Source: Rhopalosiphum padi
Lineage: Eukaryota > Arthropoda > Insecta > Hemiptera > Aphididae
Direction: 5' to 3'
Assembly: GCF_020882245.1 (NCBI RefSeq)
Contig: NC_083598.1
Coordinates: 8,983,178-9,047,177, forward strand
Length of the DNA: 64,000 bases
The notes beneath the pieces are model-generated. The model saw only the letters and a list, made by a program, of their open reading frames with translations, was not told where the DNA came from and made no database searches. Shown piece by piece: positions 50,601 to 60,796 of this stretch. Each line of letters begins with the position of its first letter. Positions within the stretch are counted from its first letter, which is position 1. The position numbers and the translations under genes are program-made.

Positions 50601-53600
50601 TAGTTTTGTTATCATTATTTATTATCTTGTAATAATTGTTTAGGTACCTATATTTGAATGAGTAAAAAATAAATTAAATATTTTTTTTATATGTTAAAAA
50701 ATAAATATTTATTAATAAATTACAATAATTTAAATAAATTTGTATCAGAAAAATAGTTAATAGTTTGCTCACTTTATTATTAATGTATAAGTAATTCAGT
50801 TACCTTTTTTATGTTTACATAATGATTGTATAAAATAACTTTAAATACATACCTTGTGTTTGCCCTGATGAATGTGTACTCCATGATCCTTTATAATGAG
50901 TATCTAAAACAATATTTGATTATATACATTTTTGTGTAATAGATTATAATTAAACATTAAAAATTATGTATTATTCTTAAGTTAATTTATATTATTAATA
51001 ATTTAAATATAACGTGATTTATTGAGAATTATATATATATATATATTTTTCAAATTAAAAATAAAAACTGATAAAAACAAGCATTGTGGAATAAGATTAC
51101 ATTTTTCACGATGAAAAAGTGATGAAATGAAATACTTTTAGGTACTGTATATCTTTTTAAATTTAAGTATACTGAAAAATATTTTTACAATTTTTTTTAA
51201 TGCTTTCTCTTTGATTTTTTAAAATTAAATAAGCAATTAAATGTTTTATATAATATGTACTATGTACTACCTTTAACTTATTATTTATTATCATTCACAT
51301 AATATAATTTTTAATAATATGTCTAACGTCCATAGTTAAATAACAATATATATATAACAATTATAACAATAAGTTTTCATAGATAATATTTTATATTACT
51401 ACCTAGTTAAAGTATTTATAATATTATATTAAAAAAAATTAGTTTTTACTATTTTTTTTATTTTTGAATTAATAAAATAAGCATTTGCCAGTGAAAAAGA
51501 TACGTATGCAGTTATTTCATTATATGTGAGCATAGAAGATAATTATTTGTATGTATTTGTATTTTTATAAGTTTAGGATTATAATATTCCGTATGCATAT
51601 TCTTTACTGTGCATTATATAGTTGTTTAATAATTATTTGATTAATATTCATTACATTATTATATTATATTATAAACTTGTTTAAAGTTTCAGATATGAAT
51701 AATAGACATAATAGGCATAGGTATTGTAACAATTATAAATAAGTATGTTACATGACACTTATATGTATACGTACGGACTCTGTTGCTGGCCAATGCAGTA
51801 TTAACACACACATATATTTGTAAGGCCTATAGCCAAGCCACCGAATGTATAGGTAGTTAGTCAGATTTTACACCTTAGACATAAAAGATTGCTGGACTCC
51901 GTACGACTACGTTAAGGTCATTATTAGTATAGAAGATAATTACCGTGAGTAACATTATTTATAAGTATTTAGTATATAATAAAAGTTAATAATACCTGAA
52001 ACAGAATCCTATTTATTTATATTACATTTAAGATTCCTACATTCTACCCCTGGCTACGGAAACTATATCTATAGAGTCCTACTACTCTCCCTAGATATCT
52101 CATATTTAACTGGTCATTCCCCGACCACGTTACAGTATGGTTAAAACGTATTCTTTAAATCTTAATTATCACACGCAAGTTTATATTATTATTTATATAT
52201 ACATAATACATATATATTAATATTTAATTCTATGATAATGGAACTCATATATTTATTATAGATTAGAGAAACACATTTATTCATATCTTTGTAATAGAAA
52301 ACATCAATTATCAACTTAAGTAAAAAAATGTTATCTAGTTAGTAGTATTTTAGGAAGTAAAAAATAAAAATTTTTATAGAAATACGGAAATACGAGTATT
52401 TATGCAGCACAAGTTTTTAATAAAATCAATTTTGTATATTTATTATATTTAAAAAAATAAACAACCGTGGTAACTTAATTTTTTTTCTAAATATTAATTA
52501 TTTTTACAGGAAATGATTTAAAAAATAATTAGACTTATTTTAAGCTATTTATAAAATTAAAAGTATTTGAGGTTATTTACAGACATTTTCAATGTTAACG
52601 TTTGGTATTAGATATTTGCAAAAAATTAATGGTTTTGCTTATTTTGTTATAATTTAAAAAAAAATATATTAGTATAGGGAGTTTAAATTTTTGTTTTTGC
52701 ATATACTCGTATTATTATTTGCTATTCATAACTAAAATTTCAAAATATTTAGATTAATTTTAGGCTATTTATAGGTACCCTTTTCCACATTGTTCTACGA
52801 TATGTCAGTATTTACTCGTACTTATAAGTTACAAACAAATCGTATATAATATAATATAATTATATAATATTATAACGTATTCGATAGCTTTTGATGATGT
52901 TAGTTTAACTTGCTATATTATTTACTAATAGAAAACAAGAATTACCAATAATAATATTAACAAATAATATTCTTAAAAATAGCAACTGATAGATCGCATC
53001 TGATTAGAATCGTTTTACATAATCAATGATCTATTATTAAATCTAAATTTAATATATATCCATTATAGGGATTTAATCAATGATCAGGTACACTCAAAAC
53101 TTACTATAATGTAGAGAGAGACTCTTCCCAAGGTCTTTTACTTATTATTTTCATTTACACTTTATCATATCTTACTTATCTTCAATTATTAAAACGTATC
53201 AAAGATTATTATTTTAACAAATATACATAATAGTCTAGAAGCTATATTGGGTTTAGACAATTAGTAACTATATGAGAAAATTAATATCAATATTAACAAA
53301 AGTGACATGTAGGTAATTTATACGTGGTTGTAAGTGGAGGAGTTTAAAATATTTAAAAAAGAATATATAATATGAGTTAAAAAAAACATTAAATAAAAAA
53401 TTTCAAAATATAAATTTGTAATAGGTAGACCTATTATCAATAAATAATGTAACATAATATTATAAAATAATAATTTAGTATGAAATAATTTTAGATAATA
53501 TCTTCAGTAAGTTGAAATATTATTGTTTTCAAACAAATAAAACGGGTAGCTAATGTCGTAATTAGTGAATTTATAGTATGCTATTTCAGCTATTTGTTAC

Positions 53601-53698
53601 CAAAAAAAAAAATACAAACACATACCGGCGAAAATCATTGATAAATTGGGAAACGTCCCATTTCTGCTTAGGTAATCCGATGTTTTGATGTCCAACAT
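29743..53698 (-). CDS. Ets65A: ERG/FLI1-class ETS transcription factor (Ets65A-like), six coding exons
   Basis: This is a sequence-specific nuclear transcription factor binding GGAA/T cores. Exons 53626-53698, 50853-50903, 42520-42567, 41352-41541, 39569-39792 and 29743-29933 join without phase error (777 nt) into 258 residues. Residues 1-57 form a short N-terminus including DPYQMFGATSSRLASSG, the ERG/FLI pre-ETS linker. Residues about 60-142 are the ETS domain, with IQLWQFLLELL at its start, WEGTNGEFKLTDPDEVARRW, and the recognition helix KLSRALRYYYDK. The C-terminus carries two histidine runs (6 and 5) and an SYWTNPGANLY stretch like the FLI/ERG tail. No PNT/SAM domain is present in this model. 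Ets65A is preferred to Ets21C for that reason, but longer isoforms from upstream exons cannot be excluded. Introns 1 to 5 are 2722, 8285, 978, 1559 and 9635 nt. Confidence 0.95.
30031..30115. mobile_element. Single transposon-end remnant with 13-G run
   Basis: CAGTAGCGTATATATTGGGG resembles hAT-type ends and is followed by a run of 13 G (30087-30099). It lies in the ETS-gene last intron, about 100 bp upstream of the last exon acceptor. No partner end was found. Confidence 0.3.
31115..31380. promoter_or_regulatory. Intronic high-complexity island (last ETS intron)
   Basis: The island is non-repetitive with balanced base composition against AT-rich flanks, and open on the plus strand without recognisable protein. 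This is the profile of a conserved enhancer rather than of an exon, since there are no good splice borders. Confidence 0.3.
31850..31998 (+). repeat. Left inverted terminus built of tandem GTCGACA units
   Basis: At least seven degenerate units share the core RTCGACAAGTACAAAAT, spaced 20-25 bp. The reverse complement of this array forms the right end of the element. Confidence 0.85.
32181..32480 (+). pseudogene. MULE transposase fragment
   Basis: Within a 183-codon frame (32106-32657), residues about 26-125 resemble the central MULE transposase domain: FKTVPTIFHQLYSIH, then LPLVFALLSSK, the TDFEHAAI block with the second catalytic Asp (residue 97), and CLFHLGQS. The first catalytic block, normally DGTFK, reads EPTFK here, so the first Asp is altered. 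Similarity stops at GQS, where a GTATGT donor-like sequence begins and AT-rich sequence follows. Upstream and downstream transposase domains are absent. The fragment is presumably non-functional. Confidence 0.8.
32677..32831 (-). repeat. Right inverted terminus built of tandem TGTCGAT units
   Basis: The array matches the left terminus in inverse orientation unit by unit, with one extra unit at its inner edge. Transitions at CpG of the core (TCGAC to TCGAT) are the main differences. Confidence 0.85.
33845..34640. promoter_or_regulatory. GC-rich island in last ETS intron
   Basis: About 800 bp of CpG-rich sequence include a CACGTG E-box at about 34050, a (GGGT)n stretch near 34175 and a (CG)n stretch near 34245. 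Frames overlap on both strands. An internal promoter or enhancer, or an unannotated nested transcript, is plausible. Confidence 0.35.
36045..36372. promoter_or_regulatory. GC-rich intronic island
   Basis: This compact 330-bp island includes repeated TCATTAA-type homeodomain-like sites and a TATAAATA at about 36276. No splice-bounded frame is recognised. Confidence 0.3.
37880..38440. promoter_or_regulatory. GC-raised intronic region with CA and TA microsatellites
   Basis: Islands at 38060-38180 and 38210-38430 are richer in GC and CpG than the intron average. Short CA and TA runs lie between. No coding feature is supported. Confidence 0.25.
38580..38612. repeat. (AT)n microsatellite
   Basis: About 16 perfect TA dinucleotides lie in the last intron of the ETS gene. 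Confidence 0.95.
39347..39369. repeat. (ATT)n microsatellite
   Basis: A short perfect ATT array lies about 200 bp downstream (in gene direction) of ETS exon 5. Confidence 0.85.
39569..39792 (-). CDS. Ets65A: ETS gene coding exon 5 (end of ETS domain and His-rich region)
   Basis: It encodes [20 protein letters not shown], the end of helix 3 and the wing, followed by an Ala-rich segment and a run of six His. The split Arg codon AG|G joins exon 4 at the position expected for ERG/FLI genes. Donor GTAAAT follows 39569. Confidence 0.97.
40440..40900. promoter_or_regulatory. Candidate intronic enhancer between ETS exons 5 and 4
   Basis: This is one of the longest non-repetitive, high-complexity stretches in the gene, without a long open frame on either strand. 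It contains TAATTAG (homeodomain) and a GTGGGTGATTAACG stretch, and lies 0.65-1.1 kb from the two ETS-domain exons. The profile fits a deeply conserved non-coding element. Confidence 0.4.
41352..41541 (-). CDS. Ets65A: ETS gene coding exon 4 (first two thirds of ETS domain)
   Basis: This 190-nt exon encodes SGQIQLWQFLLELLSDSS through MNYDKLSRAL, covering helices 1 and 2 and most of recognition helix 3. The two conserved Trp residues and the Arg of the recognition helix are present. Acceptor TATAG, donor GTAAAT. It is the most conserved part of the gene. Confidence 0.98.
41998..42140. promoter_or_regulatory. Short high-complexity island in ETS intron 3
   Basis: A roughly 140-bp stretch of balanced composition lies in the middle of a 978-bp AT-rich intron. 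It has no open frame with splice borders. A regulatory or splicing element is possible. Confidence 0.3.
42520..42567 (-). CDS. Ets65A: ETS gene coding exon 3 (48-nt microexon, pre-ETS linker)
   Basis: It encodes PYQMFGATSSRLASS, matching the DPYQ..G.TSSRLA linker that precedes the ETS domain in ERG and FLI1. Acceptor CAG lies before 42567, donor GTAAGT after 42520. It too is a multiple of three and could be alternatively spliced. Confidence 0.93.
44695..45125. promoter_or_regulatory. Candidate intronic enhancer (ETS intron 2)
   Basis: This 430-bp high-complexity island includes GACCGGAATT (ETS-like core), TTAATTAG and TGATTGACAG (TALE homeodomain-like) sequences. The minus-strand open frame here has no recognisable similarity or splice borders. 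Confidence 0.35.
46440..47110. promoter_or_regulatory. GC-rich CpG island inside ETS intron 2
   Basis: About 670 bp with overlapping frames on both strands and strong CpG content resemble the promoter islands at 6.6, 53.9 and 58.0 kb. An internal alternative promoter, giving a transcript that starts upstream of exon 3, is the simplest reading. Confidence 0.35.
48060..48280. promoter_or_regulatory. Candidate intronic regulatory element (ETS intron 2)
   Basis: A sharply bounded 220-bp island of balanced composition stands in very AT-rich intron. It is open on the plus strand for 71 codons with no recognisable protein. It is treated as a conserved non-coding candidate. Confidence 0.3.
49905..50165. 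promoter_or_regulatory. Candidate intronic regulatory element (ETS intron 2)
   Basis: This 260-bp higher-GC island lies about 700 bp from ETS exon 2, with no long frame on either strand. Confidence 0.3.
50853..50903 (-). CDS. Ets65A: ETS gene coding exon 2 (51-nt small exon)
   Basis: The acceptor TTTTAG precedes 50903 and the donor GTATGT follows 50853. It encodes THYKGSWSTHSSGQTQ flanked by split Asp codons. Length is a multiple of three, so it could be skipped without changing frame. It is found only by splice-phase matching. Confidence 0.85.
53626..53698 (-). CDS. Ets65A: ETS gene coding exon 1 (short-isoform start)
   Basis: The ATG at 53696-53698 has A at -3, a favourable context. The exon encodes MLDIKTSDYLSRNGTF to MIFA plus one base, with donor GTATGT after 53626. 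No splice acceptor lies close upstream of the ATG, so this looks like a first coding exon with its own 5'UTR and promoter. The one-base carry G completes GAT (Asp) with exon 2. This exon is less conserved in family terms than the rest, so other first exons may exist. Confidence 0.8.
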
Positions 53699-54290
53699 AA
53701 TTCACGCGATAGATCGTTCACCCGATCGTCACGATTATTTCCAATAGTGCCATATGTATAGTGTGAATCTAGAGTCGTTTTCGATTAAATCGAAACGGTC
53801 TATTAATGTTAAATAATTGAATAGTACACGTGTCACTTTATATATATTTATAATACTTTGTGTGTATGAAATATCTCGGTGGCGTGACAAACAATCGGGA
53901 GAATGATATCAGACCAGACGCGATTATACAACTGACCCGCTGACGACGTCGAGGTATTGCCAGCGCCGCGTAAGGGAGTCGCTCGCACGACGACGGTGGA
54001 CGCGTGGGGCGCGGCGTCGGAAAAATCGATGACGACCAATCGGGTACCGGCGCCCACGACAAATCACTCCCCTCGAGTACTTCCGGATTGGTCGGATAGG
54101 ATATTGCGACGTGGAAACCGAAAGCAGGGAATACAGAGGCAGTAGTAAGCGTGGGAGTGTGGAGGCTACCGGAGAAAACATACGTGCCGTGTTTGCTGCC
54201 GTTCCCGACCATCCATCCAACATTTCACTATGCACTCCCCTGTTCTGAATTTTTTTCACCCTGTCCTCATCCGTGTCGGCTAATAACTAA
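53699..54290 (-). promoter_or_regulatory. Probable promoter and 5'UTR of the short ETS isoform
   Basis: A GC-rich, high-complexity island (strongest 53870-54220) lies directly upstream of the exon 1 ATG. Open frames here overlap on both strands with no recognisable similarity, as expected of a CpG-containing promoter. It contains a CCAAT box abutting an ETS site at 54079-54091. Confidence 0.55.
54079..54091 (-). promoter_or_regulatory. CCAAT box abutting a CCGGAAGT ETS site
   Basis: On the minus strand the sequence reads CCAATCCGGAAGT, a consensus CCAAT box followed without gap by a high-affinity ETS site, about 380 bp upstream of the ETS-factor start codon. Autoregulation by the encoded factor is an inference. 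Confidence 0.5.
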
Positions 54291-54306
54291 GTACGTTCAG
54301 GCATTC

Positions 54307-54347
54307 TTTCCTTCCTTCCTTCCTTCCTTCCTTCCTTCCTTCCTTCC
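54307..54347. repeat. (CTTC)n microsatellite
   Basis: About ten perfect TTCC tetranucleotide units lie just upstream of the ETS-gene promoter island. Confidence 0.95.
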
Positions 54348-55214
54348 GACGTTTATTCTTATCGTCTTTTCCATTAACGTTTCCTTCTACTTTAATTAGA
54401 ACCACATTACATTTTTTTCCATTGTTGGTGAGTTTTTTCTAGTCACACCTAACAACTTTCATTAATATAAATATTTTTTCACCGCTGTCACTTTTATAAA
54501 TACGCTGCACAAATAGTGCACGTTAAATTACAATACATAATTTCCGATTTATTAACTAGTTGAATATGTTTACACTTCATATTACCTATACAATATTAGC
54601 ATGCCAATGATTTACAATAATTCTGTACATCAAACATGTTTTTAATACCTATATGATTCATCTTATACCATAGTATATTTTGAAAATTATGACCAGAAAT
54701 AATATTGTTATGTTGATGTAATTTATTTCTTATTATCTATCTGTGAACTGAAGTTAAAAATGAAACTTTTTATAGACATAGTTTTGTTATTTTATTATTG
54801 AACATGAATACTTATAAATTTAATATGTTATACTGTATACAATGTAATAACACATTATATGGGCTTTCAAATTGTGTATGACAAAAATGGAAGGAATCGC
54901 TTAAGAATACCAACATAATCCCCACTATTTTTGTGACACGAAATTTGGAATATTCTATGTAATTTTACTTAATCCGTATAAAAATAAAATATAATTTACG
55001 CATATTCAAACACCAGAACACTTTAAATTGCTTAAAAGGTTTGAGACGTTTGAGTATCCTTTGTAGGTATCAAACTAATTCATACATTGCGAAAGTATTT
55101 ACGCTATCGTCTTTACATTTATATATAACAGTTATATTTAATTTATCTGTGTAATATAAGTCCCACTTTTAGTATTATATTCAACATGTTCAATATCACA
55201 GCTATCTGTTTATC

Positions 55215-55475
55215 AGTGACGGTACCAAAACTTTTTCTACTAGGGGTGATATTATTTTTCAATGATCATTGTTGTGTAGGGAGGAAAGATTACGAGACTT
55301 CAATATTTATTATTATCTTTCCGCTTAATTTTGATAAACATATTTACTGACACAACAAAACAAAAATATGGAATATAAAGATATTTTAATTTATCAAAAT
55401 ACAGGTAGAACATATTTGAGATAAAAAAAAATATATGTGTGCAATTCACCCTCCTCATCTTGGCTCCAGTATAGC
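55215..55475. mobile_element. Possible degraded hAT-like element
   Basis: CAGTGACGGTACCAAAA at the left loosely mirrors ACTGGAGCCAAGA (inverted) at the right, resembling CAGTGGCGGAACCA-type hAT ends. No duplication could be identified. Confidence 0.25.
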
Positions 55476-56999
55476 ACCACCTCAAACAGCTCTTTCTAAA
55501 TATTATTTTATATACTGTTTTTGTATTACTTATGCACCTAATATATTTTAATTTTGTCTTATATCCGCAACATGTTCAATGAACATATTGTTCATTTGAC
55601 TGTTTTCTATATCACGGTTCGCTAATTTTCATCATCGGTACTTCTAGGCGACGCTTACTACACTCATTTTACGTTAGCACGGGCCATGGTCACGGTCAGT
55701 TGTGAACTGCATAATATTTAAATAATTAAACATTTTACCTACTAACAGCTTTTTATATTAGTAACCAAATTTATTCATAGTTATATGCGTAGATAACGTT
55801 TTTTTGAAATATCGATCACTCTAATATTTTTTGTTAAAGTTAACACGTTTATATACACGTTCGTTGTACATAATCCTTACAATTATAAATGAAGCATTAA
55901 TTTTTTAACTAAGCCAATTAATAACGATATACCTTCATTACAATTCTTATTACATAATATTGCCATGCTCGTCACAATATCAATAATAATATTAAAGTAT
56001 GATCTAGAAATGTATCTTTTGTATCGATAACAATTTAAAAGTAGTTACATGTAACTTAAACAAATATATCAATTTAATTATAACTCAAGATTTACAAAAT
56101 AAATTTGTAGTTACTGGTTTAAGGAAAAGAAAGAAGAAAGAAGAAATAAGATAGAAAGAGAAGAATAAGATGAATTATAATTATTTTAGATGTAGGTAAA
56201 ATAACATAATATTTAAAGCTAGTTTTCAACTATACGGTGTATGAAAGGTAAATGTTAATAAATAAGGTAATATCCACATCTTATTACAAATATATTAATA
56301 AAATCTATGTTTTTTTTTTAAATTGTTTATACTTCATTAAAATTAAATGATATTATAACAATTTAAATTGCATAATAATATTTTAGGAATCTAAAGTAAT
56401 TTATATAATATCAAAAATACAAATTAATAGTTAAGTAATTAATAATTTCTAACCAATCATCATTTTTTAAAACTAAGGCTGATAATAGAATTATAATATT
56501 TGTAATTATATGTTAGTATTGCCATAGGATACTCCTTAAATTGAAAATCTGATGCTTAAGTGGTTAAGTATATATTTGAAAATTCCAAATCAAAATTTAA
56601 ATAAATTCATTATTTAAGGAAAAACGAGGTTGATTATTTTTTCGAATAATACTGTTTATTTAATAATTTTAGAGCAAAAACATTAAATTCTTTCTCTTTT
56701 ATGAAATAGTGAGATATGTTCATAATTTTACTGTGATATTTTTTAAGTTCAATAAGCATTTTAGTAAAGGTTTAAATAAAACTACATATTTTATTAATAT
56801 TATTATCTTATGATTTATAATATTATTTATTTCTGCTTAAACATATATAGCTTATAAAAAGAAGGTTTTTATAATAAAAATGAATTATTTTTGTATATTA
56901 AAACGATGAATATTTTAGCAAAAATATGTTACCGTACAACGTAAAACCATAATATATTAAAAATTTGACTAATAATAAAATTTGTCACGGGCTAGTAAA

Positions 57000-57350
57000 T
57001 GCATTTATCAAAAAGAATATGTGCACAGGATGAAATAAAATATTTTGATGTGAAAAAAAGTCTACTGATGCAAAAATTATGTTGTTCAATGGCGGTGACC
57101 CATGGCAATAGTGACTGTCATGATGCAGGGAGGGAGGAAAAAATTATAGTGCCTTTTATTTTCGTGTATTGGGGTTCGCGATTTCATTCCAAGCCATTTG
57201 ATCCTTTAAGGAGCACTATATGTTCCTTCAGACATCACGACGCTAATTTTATATTCGTCTTTTGGCTCGGAATAAAACTATCCTTAAAAGCTTCCGCCGA
57301 TTCTATAGGTATTTCACCGCTTTCTTTTACGAGTGTGATTTAGATGAAAT
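57000..57350. promoter_or_regulatory. High-complexity island upstream of the ETS gene
   Basis: A 350-bp non-repetitive stretch is open for 114 codons on the plus strand, with no recognisable protein, no supporting neighbours and average codon composition. A distal enhancer is favoured over a gene, but a small lineage-specific gene cannot be excluded. Confidence 0.3.
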
Positions 57351-57532
57351 TCTGTAGAAATTTTCTAAAATCGTAAAACTTATATTTCTGTAGCCAGGTG
57401 AAACTAAAGTTGACTTTACAGTACATTTTTTTAGAAATTATATTAAATAGTTCTCTATTGTAACCATCAGATATAGAAGGTAGTAGGTAATATACAATTT
57501 AATTTATAGTATATATTATATACAGTAAAACC

Positions 57533-57678
57533 TCCTTGAAGCGGACCCTTTATAAGGCAGGACTCTTCTTAAAACAGAAAACACCAACAGTTCTGTTTTT
57601 TTAGTCTACTTATAACAGAAACATCATAAAAAGACAATAGTTAATACCTAGCTATTCTGTTATAAGGAGATTTTACTG
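57533..57678. mobile_element. pogo/Tigger-like MITE
   Basis: Ends CAGTAAAACCTCCTT and its near inverse flank 146 bp, with TA on both sides. It is related in its first nine bases to the element at 17495 but differs internally, so it is another family member or subfamily. Confidence 0.8.
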
Positions 57679-58029
57679 TAAATACAATAATATGTATAAA
57701 ATTACAATTTATCAATGGTATATACATGTCGATAAAATAGGTGTTACGCATTTGATAGAAAAAAAATTTCACTAATCTGTTAATTTTTTTTTTCCTGTTT
57801 TCTAGTAGGTTAATTTAAAAATAAATTAAGCACGTGTTGTTCTGTAAAATATATATCACGGTATTATGGTATTTTTTGCCGTTTTACACGCGTACAATCA
57901 TATGAGCGCGGTGCGTGTGTATGCGTTCATCGGGTGTACGACTACGGTATATTGAAAAAAAATATCTTCTTATATTTTATTATAATATATAATTTACATT
58001 ATCATTCCGTCCAATTATCTGCGTATTGT

Positions 58030-58580
58030 TGGTGGCGATTGAGAGTCAACTACAGTGGGGGCAGCGTGCCGTCAAGGTTCACCGGCGTGTGAGGGAGAGC
58101 GTATACACATACGGTAAAAACACGGGAAAAAAATCCACCACCCCGCGGGTAGTCGTAACGCCACGGTGAGAGGGGAACGGCGTACCGACACCGTGTGAAA
58201 ATCGGTGAAACGGATACACTCGGTCGGTTAAGTGGCTGAGCACGTGATCCAGTAAATATATCGTTTATTATTATACATATACATATATTATTGTTATTAT
58301 TATTATTATTGTATATTATATTTACACACACACACGCGCGCGCGTGCATTGTCGATTTGCACAATATGTTTTCACCCGTCCACTCCCCCACCCACACAGA
58401 CCGTGGTGAAGTCGGGCGCGTGCTTCTCGTAAAAACCGATTTTGTCACTACGGTCATGCGACGCACGCGGGTGGTCGCCCATAAAATACCGCTCCGCTTC
58501 ACCGTCATTAAATTTGACATCGAGCATATTGTGCCAGCGCCGGTCAATGTGAACACTGAACATCTTCATAATATGATATT
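58030..58580 (-). promoter_or_regulatory. GC-rich promoter-like domain about 4.5 kb upstream of the ETS gene
   Basis: GC and CpG are high for about 550 bp, with a (CA/CG)n tract at 58325-58345 and overlapping frames on both strands. It resembles the islands at 6.6-8.1 and 53.9-54.2 kb and could be the distal promoter of a longer ETS isoform or of a divergent gene. Confidence 0.35.
58372..58569 (-). CDS. Candidate coding frame in GC-rich domain upstream of the ETS gene
   Basis: ATG at 58567-58569 opens a 65-codon frame (MKMFSVHIDRRWHNMLDVKF...) to a stop near 58372. About 40 percent of codons start with G and most end in C, T or G, a typical coding pattern. I do not recognise the protein. A possible donor (CGG|GTGAAA) near the end would give phase 2, which does not match ETS exon 2 directly, so an alternative ETS first exon would need an extra exon. 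It may be an independent gene start or a chance ORF in a promoter. Confidence 0.3.
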   Translation of the reverse strand: MKMFSVHIDRRWHNMLDVKFNDGEAERYFMGDHPRASHDRSDKIGFYEKHAPDFTTVCVGGGVDG

Positions 58581-59494
58581 ATAATACTCGTAATAATGAC
58601 TGTACGGTGTCGAATTTTGTTATGAGCCCATCGCCATATATCGGTGTTGTGGAGGGGGCTGGTTGAGATTAGAAAAAATAACTTAGAATTGTATCGGAAA
58701 CTTACTTATTAGTACATAGTAATATCATATTTTAATAATGTAATGTACTATTTCAAGTTGAAGTAAGCATGCTTACTAAGTAACTAACTTAACTATAAAT
58801 GCACTTACAATTATAATGAGAACGTAGCGGAAAACTGTCTCCCTTCCCTCACATCTGTCTTCGAACACATTTCATTCAATACAATATAATGATTTGCGAA
58901 AGCTTGTCGAACGATATAATGTAAATTATCACAAACGCGTGTCAAAATACGTATATGTGGTCCACCATGACAATATGTGTCTTGTTTAGTTTATTGTACT
59001 TCGATTTTCGAACTTTATATATTTTATTATTATTGAGTAATGCGTAGACAGTTTTTCATTTGTCATGTACTCATGTATGTTTGCATGTGTTGGTTATGAG
59101 CATAATATATGTTGCATAAATCATAGTAAATGTACAGGCTGATTAACATTTGAATATGCATATCATCGATATTCTATGCCAATAGGAACCTATATCCATA
59201 TTATGCAATAACCCTTTTCAATACGGGAAAATCACAACAGTGACAGAAATAAAGACACGAATTATTTTAATTGGTTGAATCGAAACAGCATTTTGAATAG
59301 TTGTCATTTTTTCATAATTTTTTTTTTTTACACTTACATGTCTGCATGTATTGAAAGACAAATTATTATATGTAGATTGTAGGTACATGTAAAAATATGC
59401 GACGTAAACAAACTTTATCGATATCTTATGAGTTTTGTACTACTTCGTGTGGACAACAAACCAAGTAAAACATTAATAAAAAATAATTATTTCA

Positions 59495-59620
59495 GGTCCC
59501 CTACAGGTAATTTGGAATAGTTCCAACGCCCGGACACAATCGATGCGTTGCCATGGTGATCGAGGGTCGCCGAGGAGCCGCGATCGACCGTTTCTCTCTT
59601 AATAATATACAGCGGTCGAG
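59495..59620. promoter_or_regulatory. GC-rich island with RFX-like half-site
   Basis: This 125-bp island contains GTTGCCATGGTGATC, a good RFX X-box left half (GTTGCCATGG) with an imperfect right half. It stands isolated in AT-rich DNA. Confidence 0.3.
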
Positions 59621-59989
59621 TAATTTTTATTTGGAAATTTAGAATAAGCCTTTCATATAGTTAACTTAGAAACTATCAAAATACACAAATTATCTATATA
59701 TTAAGATAACAGTATCTAAAATTTTTTTGTCAAAGTGACCTGCACTATTTACCAAACCTAATATTAACCTAAACCTAAACTTACTTGTCAATGCATGTTT
59801 GACCTTTTTTGAAAAATACAGTTTTAACAAAATTAATTCGTAATAATAACTAAAGTGTTCCTAAAAAGTAAATATATTAGCTCGTATCATACTTTTAAAT
59901 ATATTTTATACATATAGTATGTACTCATAGGTTGTGATATATATTATACAGAAATAATGACAATTAATGTTTTTTTTATTTAAGCAAAA

Positions 59990-60300
59990 TGTATGTTGAA
60001 AAATAATTTATATAAACCGATCGGATGTACAACAAGTATACCTCCCAGTGGGAAAATGGGTGTTGGTTATATTATAACGTTCATATATGAAACAACGGTG
60101 GAGAATGGTGATCACAAAAGAACCTTTAAAAGTGGACCAAATAGTGCTGTAATTAAGTGTAATTACTTTCAAAATACGTTTAGAGTGCCTTGGTCGGGAA
60201 AGGCTTTAAAAATGGTCAGAAATAGTATGGTGGTCATAAAAGAAAAATCCCCATGTATACAAGCAGGCCTTTTGTTTTCAACTATGTAGTACTTAGCTCA
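59990..60300. promoter_or_regulatory. High-complexity island with paired homeodomain-like sites
   Basis: About 300 bp are open on the plus strand for 98 codons, starting ATG at about 59991, but no similarity is recognised. GTAATTAAGTGTAATTAC forms two TAATTA-type sites. A conserved enhancer is favoured. Confidence 0.3.
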
Positions 60301-60796
60301 TATATACTCATTCAAACAATAAATACTTCACACTATTGTATCAACCCTTTGTCGCCAGTTACACACTATTTTTTTCGGCGTACAACGCATTTATAATCCA
60401 ATACATAATATTTTAAGTACATCGCGATACCTTGTATAACTGTAATATATACATGACATTATATGTATATGTATTATGTACATAGATTTGTGTAGTGTAT
60501 AGTGTATTTAGCGAATAATTTAACAGGCAAAAATGTTAATATTTTTTTACGATGATTCATAATTTTCTTGTTCCAAATTTTTTAATGTCGAAATTCTAAT
60601 ATTATATTTATATGTTTATCGAGTTTTGTTAGTAATAACCGGAGTAAATCTTCTGGCTTCTAATTATACTTTATTATTATTATTATTATTTATTATCCAT
60701 AATTCAAATTAAGAGCCAAATTTTGGTGGTATCCTTTTCTAGTATTTAGATGTAAGCTTCACTATTTAGTGAAAACTATAGTTTTATAGTCTATAA

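Noticed and set aside
53838..54259. Long open frames on both strands upstream of ETS exon 1
   Set aside because: Overlapping frames in a CpG-rich promoter, with no recognised similarity, no splice continuity with exon 1 and no single favoured frame.
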